Source: an uncultured Prevotellaceae bacterium (lineage in GTDB: Bacteria > Bacteroidota > Bacteroidia > Bacteroidales > Bacteroidaceae). Taken from it: 64,000 nucleotides of DNA. The notes below the pieces were generated by a model, which worked only from the letters and a program-made list of their open reading frames with translations, was not told the origin of the DNA and searched no databases. Shown here in pieces: positions 53,384 through 60,870 of the stretch; position 1 is the stretch's first letter; every line of letters starts with the position of its first letter. The stretch is taken from contig CACZDV010000004.1 in the NCBI GenBank assembly GCA_902780025.1, positions 1 to 64,000 of the forward strand, read 5' to 3'. A program made the position numbers and the translations under genes.

Positions 53384-54526
53384 TTCGACGAATTGATAGA
53401 GCGGCGCGGTACGGGCTGTGTGAAGTGGGACGAGAGCCCGTCACCCGTCACCATCCCCCTCTGGGTAGCCGATATGGATTTTCAGGTGGCTCCAGCTATA
53501 CAGGAAGCTGTCAGAAAGCGCGCGGAGCATCCTGTCTTCGGTTACACTCATGTCGGCGACGACTATTACGACGCCGTCATCTCCTGGTTCCAGCGCCGCC
53601 ACCAGTGGACTATCCGTCGTGAGGAAATACTCTATACCACGGGCGTCGTACCGGCCATGTCGGCAGCCATCAAGGCGCTGACGATGCCCGGCGAGCGGGT
53701 GCTCATCCTGTCGCCCGACTACAACTGCTTCTTCTCCAGCATCCGTAACAACGGCTGCGAGGTGCTGGAGAACTGTTTGGTTCATTCGAGATACGAGGTG
53801 GACTGGTCCGACTTCGAGGCGAAGTGTGCCGACGAGAAGACGACGGTGTTCCTGCTCTGCAACCCTCATAACCCGACGGGCCGCGTATGGACGAAGGAGG
53901 AATTGGCGCGGATGAACGACATCTGCCTGAAGCATGGCGTCAAGGTTGTCTCTGACGAGATTCACTGTGAGCTGGTGATGCCCGGCCACACGTTCCAACC
54001 CTTTGCTGCTGTCAGCGAGGCATGCCGCCAGAACTGCGTCACACTGAACTCTCCGTCGAAGTCGTTCAACATCGCCGGACTGCAGATTGCCAACATCATC
54101 TGTGCGCAACCGGCATGGCACCGCCGCATCGACCGAGCCATCAATATTAATGAGGTGTGCGATGTGAATCCCTTCGGCCCCGTGGCACTCATCGCCGCTT
54201 ATAACGAGAGCGAACAGTGGCTCGACGAGCTCAACCAGTACCTTTGGGGCAACTACACCGCGCTTTGCGATTTCGTCGCAAAGCACCTACCCCAATGGAC
54301 GGTCTGCCCTTTGGAGGGCACTTACCTCGTATGGGTAGATGTCACGCAGACGGGCATGATTGCCCAGCAATATGCCGACCTCCTCATGGAAAAGGCCGGC
54401 GTCTGGGTGAACCCCGGCACGATGTACGGCCCGCAGTCGGGCGAGGGCTATATCCGCATCAACATAGCCTGTCCCCGCAGCCGCCTGATGGAAGCATTGG
54501 GGAGAATTGCAAAATTGAAAAATTAA
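53324..54526 (+). CDS. MalY/PatB-type aminotransferase (probable cystathionine beta-lyase)
   Basis: 400 residues, fold-type I PLP enzyme. LWVADMDFQVAPAI near the start, NPHNPTGRVW, VVSDEIHCELVMPG, and PLP Lys in LNSPSKSFNIAGLQ. MalY/PatB enzymes cleave C-S bonds of cystathionine or cysteine conjugates. Residues 10-22 (HPSLGEGLGGLFD) are coded by a palindromic element upstream of the conserved domain, and the last residues (AKLKN) by a heptamer array. Confidence 0.9.
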   Translation: MNRTENVTKHPSLGEGLGGLFDELIERRGTGCVKWDESPSPVTIPLWVADMDFQVAPAIQEAVRKRAEHPVFGYTHVGDDYYDAVISWFQRRHQWTIRREEILYTTGVVPAMSAAIKALTMPGERVLILSPDYNCFFSSIRNNGCEVLENCLVHSRYEVDWSDFEAKCADEKTTVFLLCNPHNPTGRVWTKEELARMNDICLKHGVKVVSDEIHCELVMPGHTFQPFAAVSEACRQNCVTLNSPSKSFNIAGLQIANIICAQPAWHRRIDRAININEVCDVNPFGPVALIAAYNESEQWLDELNQYLWGNYTALCDFVAKHLPQWTVCPLEGTYLVWVDVTQTGMIAQQYADLLMEKAGVWVNPGTMYGPQSGEGYIRINIACPRSRLMEALGRIAKLKN

Positions 54527-54539
54527 AGAACTAAAGTTT
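54505..54539 (+). repeat. Heptanucleotide array at the 3' end of the MalY/PatB gene (5 units)
   Basis: AATTGCA, AAATTGA, AAAATTA, AAGAACT, AAAGTTT. It supplies the last codons and the TAA stop. Confidence 0.7.
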
Positions 54540-54543
54540 AACC

Positions 54544-56601
54544 TTAACGGAAAATCTTGTAGGTCCTAACGTTGCCGTCCTGCCGTTGTCTGACGATGTT
54601 CAGACCGCGCTGCGGATGGGCAATGCGCATGCCACCAGGGGTGTAGTACTCCGTCTGTCCGCCGCCGACAGTCATTGACAGGCCACGCACAGCGGTTCCC
54701 GGCTCGTAGTGCTTGACACCGAGGAAAGCATCCATCGACAGCGAGGGCTTGCGCGTCAGCGGGTTCCAGGCTCCCATATCGTAGTCGTCGGTTATCTCGG
54801 GCTCCCAATAATAGAGTCCCGCAGCACCGGCATCCATCAACTGCATCAGCAGGTCGCAGAGCCACTGGTTGCCCTCTATCTGACGGTCGTTGTAGTAGCC
54901 TGTCTCAACGATGAACACCGGCTTACCGTAGCGTTCGCGCAGCACCTTCACATTCTCGCAGACCTTGGCCGTCAGCGCCTCGGGCTTCAGCGTTGAACCT
55001 TTGACATGCATCGACAGTCCGATGGCATCCCACTGAGCACCTGCCACCTGTAGCGTGTCAAAGTAGTCGGTCAGCCATTTCGTATTCTCACACTCCGCAA
55101 CGTGGAGCACCGTCTGCAGCTCGGGGTTGACGGCCTTCACGGCTTCATAGGCCGTATTGATGATACTGACGAAGGTGGCCGTCTCACGACCATCCTCCCA
55201 CAACAGTCCACTATCCACCTCATTGCCTATCTGCACCCAGCGCAGATGACCGGTACCGTTCAGGCTCTTCACCACCGTAGTGGTGTGGCTCTTGACCGTG
55301 CCCAGCAGCTTTTCCGTGTTGTAGTTCTTCCACGCCTTCGGCTTCACGTTGTCTCCCCACCAGTCGCAATAGTGCATATCAAGCATGATGCTGAGCCCCT
55401 GTGTCTTAGCCTGGTTCCCCAGGTTCTTGGCATAGGTGGCGTTGAAGTCGCTATTGGAGGGACTGACCAGCACCCGCAGTCTCACGCTATTCGCTCCCTG
55501 TTCCTTCAGGGCTGCCATCAAGGCCTTCTGCTGTCCGGCACGGTTATAGAATTTCTTACTCTGGCGGGTTATCTGCGTGGTCGAGCTGACGTCGGCACCG
55601 AATACAAAAGTACTGTCTAAAGCAGCACGGTCAAACACGGTGTCGGTCTCTGTCTCCACATCTTTGAACGGGGCGTCGTAGTCCTTGTCGGCAGCGGTGA
55701 AGTTGCGTGTCTTCACCGTCCAGTGGCTGTCGAAGCCCGTGAGGTCGGGCTTCAGGAAGATGCGGGCGTTCTGCTTGTAGCCCTTCAACTGCCAGTCCAT
55801 CCACTTGATGGCTATCGTGCCGAAGCGTCCGCCGTACTGCTCCCAATACCCCGGATTGTGTCCGGCATCCGACAGGTCGGCCCATGCCACGGGTTTCTTC
55901 ACCTTGCCGTAGTCGGTCTTGGCGTTCTCATAAGCCACGTCGCCCGTGCCGCCGGTCATGTAGATGAGCGGACAATGCAACGAGTTCAGCGTGTTGGGCG
56001 ACGCACCTCCCATCGACATGCCGCCCATACCGGCATTCATGATGAGCAACGTCTTCACCCACGACTTACTGCAGTTGGCAATAGCCTGTGCGCCGCCGCA
56101 GGAGTGACCCGCCAGCGCGACGTTCTTCACGTTGATGGCATGAAAGTAGTCGCTGGTCGTCAGCTTCTCCTGCTTGACGAGCCAGTTATAGGCCTCCACC
56201 ACCATCTTCTCGTCCGATCCGCCGTCGTCGCGCTCACTATCGGTCATCTCGAAGGCACCGATGCCCACAACGACATAGCCGTGCGATGCCAGATGATTGA
56301 GCAAGCGCTCATAGCTGGTAGACGAGCCCGAACAGGCCCCGTTGCACCAGATGAGGATGGGCAGCGGACCCTCGCGGCGGGCAGCGTACTTGATGTTGCG
56401 GGGACGGTAGACGGTGAAGTTCGGCAGCGTCTTCTCGCTGACGACGATGGCCTTGTAGCGGCCGCTGCCTCCATTGTCTATTTCTTTTTGTCGCGATACC
56501 TGATTGTTAATGGTCTCATCAGCCGCAGCAGCTGTCAGCGTAAAGGCTGTCATCAGCATCAGGGCGACCAGTCTCAAGTGTTTTAGGTTTACTCTCATCA
56601 T
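54544..56601 (-). CDS. Secreted bifunctional enzyme: alpha/beta-hydrolase esterase fused to GH53 endo-galactanase
   Basis: 685 residues from ATG 56601 (a second ATG follows). Signal peptide to about residue 27. Residues about 45-280 form an alpha/beta hydrolase: PILIWCNGACSG, nucleophile Ser167 in LAGHSCGGAQA, His248 in DAGHNPG. Residues about 333-640 form GH53: FGADVSSTTQI, VRLRVLVSP, LDMHYCDWWGD, acid/base Glu461 in QIGNEVDSG, nucleophile Glu566 in FIVETGY. GH53 cuts beta-1,4-galactan of pectin. A short tail domain ends the protein (YYTPGGMRIAHPQRGLNIV). Promoter box 56623-56631. Confidence 0.88.
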   Translation of the reverse strand: MMRVNLKHLRLVALMLMTAFTLTAAAADETINNQVSRQKEIDNGGSGRYKAIVVSEKTLPNFTVYRPRNIKYAARREGPLPILIWCNGACSGSSTSYERLLNHLASHGYVVVGIGAFEMTDSERDDGGSDEKMVVEAYNWLVKQEKLTTSDYFHAINVKNVALAGHSCGGAQAIANCSKSWVKTLLIMNAGMGGMSMGGASPNTLNSLHCPLIYMTGGTGDVAYENAKTDYGKVKKPVAWADLSDAGHNPGYWEQYGGRFGTIAIKWMDWQLKGYKQNARIFLKPDLTGFDSHWTVKTRNFTAADKDYDAPFKDVETETDTVFDRAALDSTFVFGADVSSTTQITRQSKKFYNRAGQQKALMAALKEQGANSVRLRVLVSPSNSDFNATYAKNLGNQAKTQGLSIMLDMHYCDWWGDNVKPKAWKNYNTEKLLGTVKSHTTTVVKSLNGTGHLRWVQIGNEVDSGLLWEDGRETATFVSIINTAYEAVKAVNPELQTVLHVAECENTKWLTDYFDTLQVAGAQWDAIGLSMHVKGSTLKPEALTAKVCENVKVLRERYGKPVFIVETGYYNDRQIEGNQWLCDLLMQLMDAGAAGLYYWEPEITDDYDMGAWNPLTRKPSLSMDAFLGVKHYEPGTAVRGLSMTVGGGQTEYYTPGGMRIAHPQRGLNIVRQRQDGNVRTYKIFR

Positions 56602-56622
56602 GGTTGAGGTTTTAAGTTGGGT

Positions 56623-56682
56623 GCAAAGGTACAAAAAAAAGGGGAATAAGGAATCGTTTTGGGAAATTATTTGTAATTTTGC
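56623..56682. promoter_or_regulatory. Divergent promoter boxes; the plus one implies a leaderless transcript
   Basis: TACCTTTGC on the minus strand (56623-56631) serves the fusion gene. TAATTTTGC on the plus strand (56674-56682) is followed by GCC and then the ATG at 56686. Confidence 0.7.
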
Positions 56683-56685
56683 GCC

Positions 56686-57174
56686 ATGATTCATCAAACC
56701 ACCATCGACAAGCAGGCGCGGATGAAGCGCGCCGAGGAACTATTCATGCTGGGTTTCAACTGTTCGCAGTCTGTGGCGGCGGCCTTTGCCGACGTCTATG
56801 GCTACAGCGAGGAGCAGATGCTGCGCGTCAGCGCGGGCTTCGGGGCCGGCATCGGACGCATGAGGATGTCGTGCGGTGCCTTCAACGCCCTGGCGCTGCT
56901 GGCCGGACTCCACAACGGCAGCACGACCCCCGGCGACCAGCAAGGGAAGTCAGAGAACTACCGGCTGGTGCAGCAGTTGGCCGCCAAGTTTCAGGAGGAG
57001 CACGGTTCACTCATCTGTGCCGAACTGCTGAAGCTGAAGCGCGGCACCCCCATCAGCTATGTAGCCTCCGAGCGTACCGCGGAATATTACCAGAAGCGGC
57101 CTTGCGTACGGCAGATCATCTCCGCTGCACGTATCTATGCCGAATTTCTCGAACAGTCAGAGTTGCAGCCCTGA
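56686..57174 (+). CDS. C_GCAxxG_C_C family redox-type protein
   Basis: 162 residues. Signature of the family: FNCSQSVAAAFADVYG, then GAGIGRMRMSCGAFNALALLAG, and two later cysteines (SLICAELL, RPCVRQII). Thought to bind a redox cofactor or metal; function not settled. The promoter box ends 3 nt before the ATG. The 3' end overlaps the convergent M20 gene by 18 nt. Confidence 0.88.
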   Translation: MIHQTTIDKQARMKRAEELFMLGFNCSQSVAAAFADVYGYSEEQMLRVSAGFGAGIGRMRMSCGAFNALALLAGLHNGSTTPGDQQGKSENYRLVQQLAAKFQEEHGSLICAELLKLKRGTPISYVASERTAEYYQKRPCVRQIISAARIYAEFLEQSELQP

Positions 57175-58215
57175 CAGCAGGGCCACGTAGGTAGTGATGG
57201 CATCGCGGATTTCCGAGATGCGGATAAACTCGTCGGCCGAATGGCTGCGCGACGATTCGCCAGGACCTAACTTCATCGACGGGAAGGGCATCAGCGCCTG
57301 GTCGCTCAGCGTGGGCGAACCGAAGGGCGTCTTGCCCATCTGCAGACAGCGCTGCACCAGCGGGTGGTCGTGGCTGATGGCCGACGAATGGAGCCGGAAG
57401 GAGCGCGCCTCCAAGCGGCACTTCTTCATGCGTTTCCTCAGGAACTCAAACAGGTATTCGTTCTGATAGTACTCATTGGTACGTACGTCGAGGATGAAGT
57501 GCAGGCGGTCAGGCACGACGTTGTGCTGCGTACCGCTCTCGACGACGGTCACCGTCATCTTCGTCGGCCCTAACAGCGGACTCTCCTTGCGGAACTTGTA
57601 GTCGCGCAGCCACACCAGGTCGTCAAGCGCCTCATAGATGGCGTTCACGCCCTCGTTGCGGGCGGCGTGTCCCGACTTGCCGTCGGCATAGCCGTCGACC
57701 ACCATCAGGCCCTTCTCCGCCGTTGCCGGCTGCATGCCCGTTGGCTCGCCCACGATGGCCACATTGATGGGTGGCAGCTTCGGGAGCACACGGCTGAAGC
57801 CGTCCTTTCCCGACACCTCTTCCTCGGCCGAGCATACCCATAATATATTATAGGTACGCGGGCGATGCAGCATGACGCGGTAAGCCTGGAGCGTAGCCAC
57901 CAAGCCGCCGCCGCAGTCGTTCGAACCCAAGCCGTAGAGCACGTCGCCCTCCAGCGTCGGCTCAAAGGGGGCACGCGTCCACGTAGCCACCGGCTTCACC
58001 GTGTCGATATGGGCATTGAGCATCAGCGTCGGACGGTTGTTGTCCCAGTCCGTGCAGCCTACCCACAGGTTGTTGCCCTCGCGGCCGTAGCCCAGCCCCC
58101 AGCGTTCCAATTGCGCAGCCATCACATCGGCTGCCTTTGCCTCGTCGCGACTCACCCTCGGCGTGGCTATCAGCTGCTTCAGCAGCTCCACTGCATCGTG
58201 TACGTATTGTTCCAT
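57157..58215 (-). CDS. M20-family deacetylase/peptidase (ArgE/DapE type)
   Basis: 352 residues. Dinuclear zinc residues visible: His in LMLNAHIDTVKP, Asp in YGLGSNDCGGG, Glu pair in CSAEEEVSG, Glu in VGEPTGMQ. A lid domain follows with GKSGHAARNEGVNAI. Most likely N-acyl-ornithine deacetylase. In Bacteroidota the arginine pathway uses acetyl- or succinyl-ornithine. No other arg genes are adjacent, so the substrate is inferred. Promoter box 58232-58240. Confidence 0.85.
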   Translation of the reverse strand: MEQYVHDAVELLKQLIATPRVSRDEAKAADVMAAQLERWGLGYGREGNNLWVGCTDWDNNRPTLMLNAHIDTVKPVATWTRAPFEPTLEGDVLYGLGSNDCGGGLVATLQAYRVMLHRPRTYNILWVCSAEEEVSGKDGFSRVLPKLPPINVAIVGEPTGMQPATAEKGLMVVDGYADGKSGHAARNEGVNAIYEALDDLVWLRDYKFRKESPLLGPTKMTVTVVESGTQHNVVPDRLHFILDVRTNEYYQNEYLFEFLRKRMKKCRLEARSFRLHSSAISHDHPLVQRCLQMGKTPFGSPTLSDQALMPFPSMKLGPGESSRSHSADEFIRISEIRDAITTYVALLSGLQL

Positions 58216-58231
58216 ACCTTCGCTTTTTCCC

Positions 58232-58240
58232 GCAAAGATA
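58232..58240 (-). promoter_or_regulatory. Promoter box of the M20 gene
   Basis: The minus strand reads TATCTTTGC, 16 nt before the ATG. Confidence 0.65.
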
Positions 58241-58418
58241 CGTATTATCTCCCGATAATCTTACCGCGGCGACCGTTTTATAATAACCTTTAACAATTTT
58301 TAGTCTCGCGGACGCATCGGCATACTGTCGGCCCACACTGCCTACTGATTCACGATATAGTACCGTTAAAAGTCGCTGATGGTGCCCTCAAAGCTGTTCG
58401 ATGGTGCCGGATAAAGTT

Positions 58419-58502
58419 AAAACTGTGTCGATGTTTGATAAAACTGCGTCGATGTTTATTAAAACTGCGTCGATGTTTGATAAAACTGCGGCATTGCTTG
58501 AT
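58419..58502. repeat. Four tandem 21-bp repeats behind the BlaR1-like gene
   Basis: Units of AAAACTGCGTCGATGTTTGAT type at 58419, 58440, 58461 and 58482 differ at few positions. They lie 5 nt beyond the stop of the BlaR1-like gene. Because 21 is divisible by 3 (and is 3 x 7), they could be read as a seven-residue repeat on the minus strand, but there is no open continuation from the gene. Confidence 0.9.
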
Positions 58503-58507
58503 AGTTT

Positions 58508-60157
58508 TTAGCTCAAACGGAAGGTGACGGGGATGGTGTACTTCACGCGGACGGGCTGTCCCTTCTGGCTGCCCGGCTTCCACTTCGGCATGGCCTTGAT
58601 GACGCGCACGGCCTCGGCGTCAATCTCGTCGCTCACGTTCTTCAGCACCTTGACATTGGTGATACTGCCGTCGGCCTCGACGATGAACTGGACAACGACA
58701 CGGCCTTGTGTGCCAGCCTTTTCGGCAGCCTCAGGGTATTTGACGTTCTCGTTCAGGAACTTCATCATCTCAACCGCACCGCCGGGGAACTCCGGCATGT
58801 GCTCCACCACGTTGAAGGCCTTTTCGCCGGTGCCGGTTTCTTCCTCCTTTGGCTCCTTGGCTTTCACGTTGACCGAGACGAGTTCCTTCTTCCCGTTTTT
58901 TACGTACTCCTTGGTGTTGATGAACAGGATGCCGTTCGACGTGTCGGCATTGAAGTGCTTGGCATACTCCTTCAGCACGTCTTCGTTCTTGATGACGCTC
59001 AGGTTGTCAATTTCCTTCGGGTCGAGTGCCTTCAACTGCTGCATAGTGGCCACTTTGCCGTTGATGACGATCAGCGGCTCCGGGCCGTTGGCTTCACCTG
59101 TAATGATAATGGGGCTTTGTTTCTTCTCCTGCGGTTCGGCAGTCTTGGCCGTCTCCTTCTCTTCAGTAGCCGATGGCTCGGCCTTCACCTCGATGGTCGT
59201 GTCGTTCACCTTCACCTGAGCGGCTTTCTTGCCCTTCTTCACTACCTTCTTCTGCGACTGTTCCTGCGTGTCCTCGTAAACGTAGTCGGTGACAGTTTCG
59301 GCGTTCAGGGCCAGTGCGGCACCCACGATGGGTACGAGTGCGAGCAGTTTCAGCAGGCTCGCGCTGCTTGATTTCTTATTGAGCATCATATCTATGCGGT
59401 TTTTGAGGGTACTGTGACTGATACCGTTGGCGACTGAGTACCCGCAGTGGCTGACGGCTTTCTGGATAAGTAGATACTGATACTGGCGCATATTGATGCC
59501 TTGAGAGAGAACCGCCGCGTCGGCCTCGTACTCGTGGATGGCGCGCAAGTCCTGGCGCAGCATCCACATAGCCGGGTTGAACCATTGCAAAGCGGTGAGC
59601 GTATCAACGAGGAGCAGGTCGAGCGAGTGGTGCCGACGGATGTGTCCCCGTTCGTGGGCGAGTATGGAGGCGTCCTGTGCCTCGTAGTCGCTGTGTGAGA
59701 GTACGATGTAGTGCATCCAACTGAAAGGCGAGACGTCTTTGTTGGTGACGCAGACGACGGTACCGTCAGCCTGCGGATGGTGTTCAGCGCGGCGGATGAG
59801 CAGCCAGACACGGAGGACGCTGACGAGCGTATAGCCCAGGGTGGCGGCCATGCCGGCGAAGAACACGCCGATGGCAATTGTCTGCCACAGCGGCACGGAC
59901 GGCTCTTCGATGACTGCTGCCGTCAGTCCGCCCACCATTGCCAGCGGATTGCGCCCGGTCTCGACCAGCACCGTCCGGTGGAGCGTGATGATGCACAGCG
60001 GCAGCAGGAACGAGGCCACAGCCGTCGCCAGCAATACCGCGCGGTTGACGCGGTGGAAGGTCTCGCGGCTCAGCAGCAGGCGGTAGAACATATAGAACAC
60101 GGCCACCAGCACGGCTACCTTCAGGTCGTAGGTCAGGAACGTCATCATCATACTCAT
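58508..60157 (-). CDS. BlaR1-type M56 peptidase fused to TonB C-terminal domain
   Basis: 549 residues. Membrane helices at about 10-30, 40-58, 90-118 and 270-283. Cytoplasmic zinc peptidase motif HERGH (168-172) with EYEADAAVL as third ligand region. Then a charged linker, a plug-like segment (LIVINGKVATMQQLKALDPKEI), and a TonB C-terminal domain (about 455-549, FPGGAVEMMKFLNENVKYP). In BlaR1 systems the peptidase clears the BlaI repressor. No beta-lactamase gene is nearby. It starts 3 nt behind the repressor gene. Confidence 0.9.
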   Translation of the reverse strand: MSMMMTFLTYDLKVAVLVAVFYMFYRLLLSRETFHRVNRAVLLATAVASFLLPLCIITLHRTVLVETGRNPLAMVGGLTAAVIEEPSVPLWQTIAIGVFFAGMAATLGYTLVSVLRVWLLIRRAEHHPQADGTVVCVTNKDVSPFSWMHYIVLSHSDYEAQDASILAHERGHIRRHHSLDLLLVDTLTALQWFNPAMWMLRQDLRAIHEYEADAAVLSQGINMRQYQYLLIQKAVSHCGYSVANGISHSTLKNRIDMMLNKKSSSASLLKLLALVPIVGAALALNAETVTDYVYEDTQEQSQKKVVKKGKKAAQVKVNDTTIEVKAEPSATEEKETAKTAEPQEKKQSPIIITGEANGPEPLIVINGKVATMQQLKALDPKEIDNLSVIKNEDVLKEYAKHFNADTSNGILFINTKEYVKNGKKELVSVNVKAKEPKEEETGTGEKAFNVVEHMPEFPGGAVEMMKFLNENVKYPEAAEKAGTQGRVVVQFIVEADGSITNVKVLKNVSDEIDAEAVRVIKAMPKWKPGSQKGQPVRVKYTIPVTFRLS

Positions 60158-60160
60158 GGA

Positions 60161-60520
60161 CTATTTACCGTTTTCTATCTTATCAATCAGTTCACGAAGT
60201 TCGTCAACGGAAATCTTCTCTTCCTTGACGAAGGCAGAGACGGCGCTCAGGTAGGAGTCGTTGAAGTAGTCGCGGATGATACCGCCGAGGCTCGACCGTC
60301 CGTACTCCCGCTCGCTGACGATGGGGAAGTACTGGTAGGACGTGCCATACTGCTTATGGTCGAGGAAACCTTTCTTCTCGAGAATGCGCACCGTAGTCGA
60401 CAGCGTGTTGAAGTGTGGTCGCGGCTCGTCGTAGTACTCCAGGAGTTCCTTGACGAACATCGGGCCGTGCTGCCAGTACAGCTCCATAATCTCACGTTCT
60501 TTCGTGGTTAGTCGTTTCAT
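60161..60520 (-). CDS. BlaI/MecI-family repressor
   Basis: 119 residues from ATG 60520. A TTG six bases upstream is an unlikely start. Winged helix (LTTKEREIMELYWQHGPMFVKELLEY...NTLSTTVRILEKKGFL) and a C-terminal dimer helix, as in BlaI, MecI and CopY. Two operator-like palindromes stand 77-116 nt upstream, so it should repress its own operon and be relieved by the BlaR1-type partner. Confidence 0.92.
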   Translation of the reverse strand: MKRLTTKEREIMELYWQHGPMFVKELLEYYDEPRPHFNTLSTTVRILEKKGFLDHKQYGTSYQYFPIVSEREYGRSSLGGIIRDYFNDSYLSAVSAFVKEEKISVDELRELIDKIENGK

Positions 60521-60596
60521 CTTCAATTATTCAATTCTTCAGTTTTAGAATTCTTCCATTCTTCTTGCGTCAGTTATCAGTATCCGACTGCAAAGT

Positions 60597-60636
60597 AACT
60601 AAAAACATTAGTTCTATCCAACTAAAAGCTTTAGTT
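60597..60636. promoter_or_regulatory. Two BlaI-type operators
   Basis: AACTAAAAACATTAGTT (60597-60613) and AACTAAAAGCTTTAGTT (60620-60636) are 17-bp palindromes, with centres 23 bp apart. On the minus strand a TTACTTTGC box lies next to the first site (around 60591-60598), so bound repressor would block it. Confidence 0.8.
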
Positions 60637-60670
60637 TTTAATGATTATTAAGTACTTAGGGGCAGTTTTC

Positions 60671-60817
60671 TTAGTTATTCACACATATTTTCAGCGCTTC
60701 GACGTATTTGTAGAGCTTACGATAGATAGATTCAGGACAAGACAAGCGGTTACAGCGTTTGGTGCCGGGTAGCAGGGAGAAGTTTTTTACTTGAATCTTA
60801 AAGATATTCCAAACTTT
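60671..60817 (-). pseudogene. Start-less 48-codon frame with protein-like sequence
   Basis: A minus-strand frame from a stop at 60818 to TAA at 60671 reads NFSLLPGTKRCNRLSCPES, then IYRKLYKYVEALKICVNN. It has no ATG but looks protein-like: a Cys pair and an amphipathic C-terminal helix. It lies just upstream of the acyl-CoA ligase promoter in opposite direction. Either the 3' end of a lost gene or a dispersed repeat. I cannot name the family. Confidence 0.3.
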
Positions 60818-60821
60818 TTAG

Positions 60822-60830
60822 TAACTTTGC
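60822..60830 (+). promoter_or_regulatory. Promoter box of the acyl-CoA ligase gene
   Basis: TAACTTTGC, 40 nt before the ATG at 60871, with an AG-rich stretch (AAGGAAACAAG) as ribosome-binding region. Confidence 0.7.
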
Positions 60831-60870
60831 ACCCGAAACGTAAGTATCAAGGAAACAAGATAGTGTAGCT

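Larger units (their letters stand above)
60521..60870. other. Regulatory gap between the repressor operon and the acyl-CoA ligase gene
   Basis: 350 nt holding an A/T-rich, heptamer-like stretch just before the repressor ATG (about 60521-60570), the two operators, a frame remnant, and the acyl-CoA ligase promoter. No complete gene. Confidence 0.6.

Noticed and set aside
58350-58583. Minus-strand frame with a seven-residue KHRRSFN-type repeat
   Set aside because: It is produced by the 21-bp tandem repeats and overlaps the end of the BlaR1-like gene in another frame. No ribosome-binding site or promoter.
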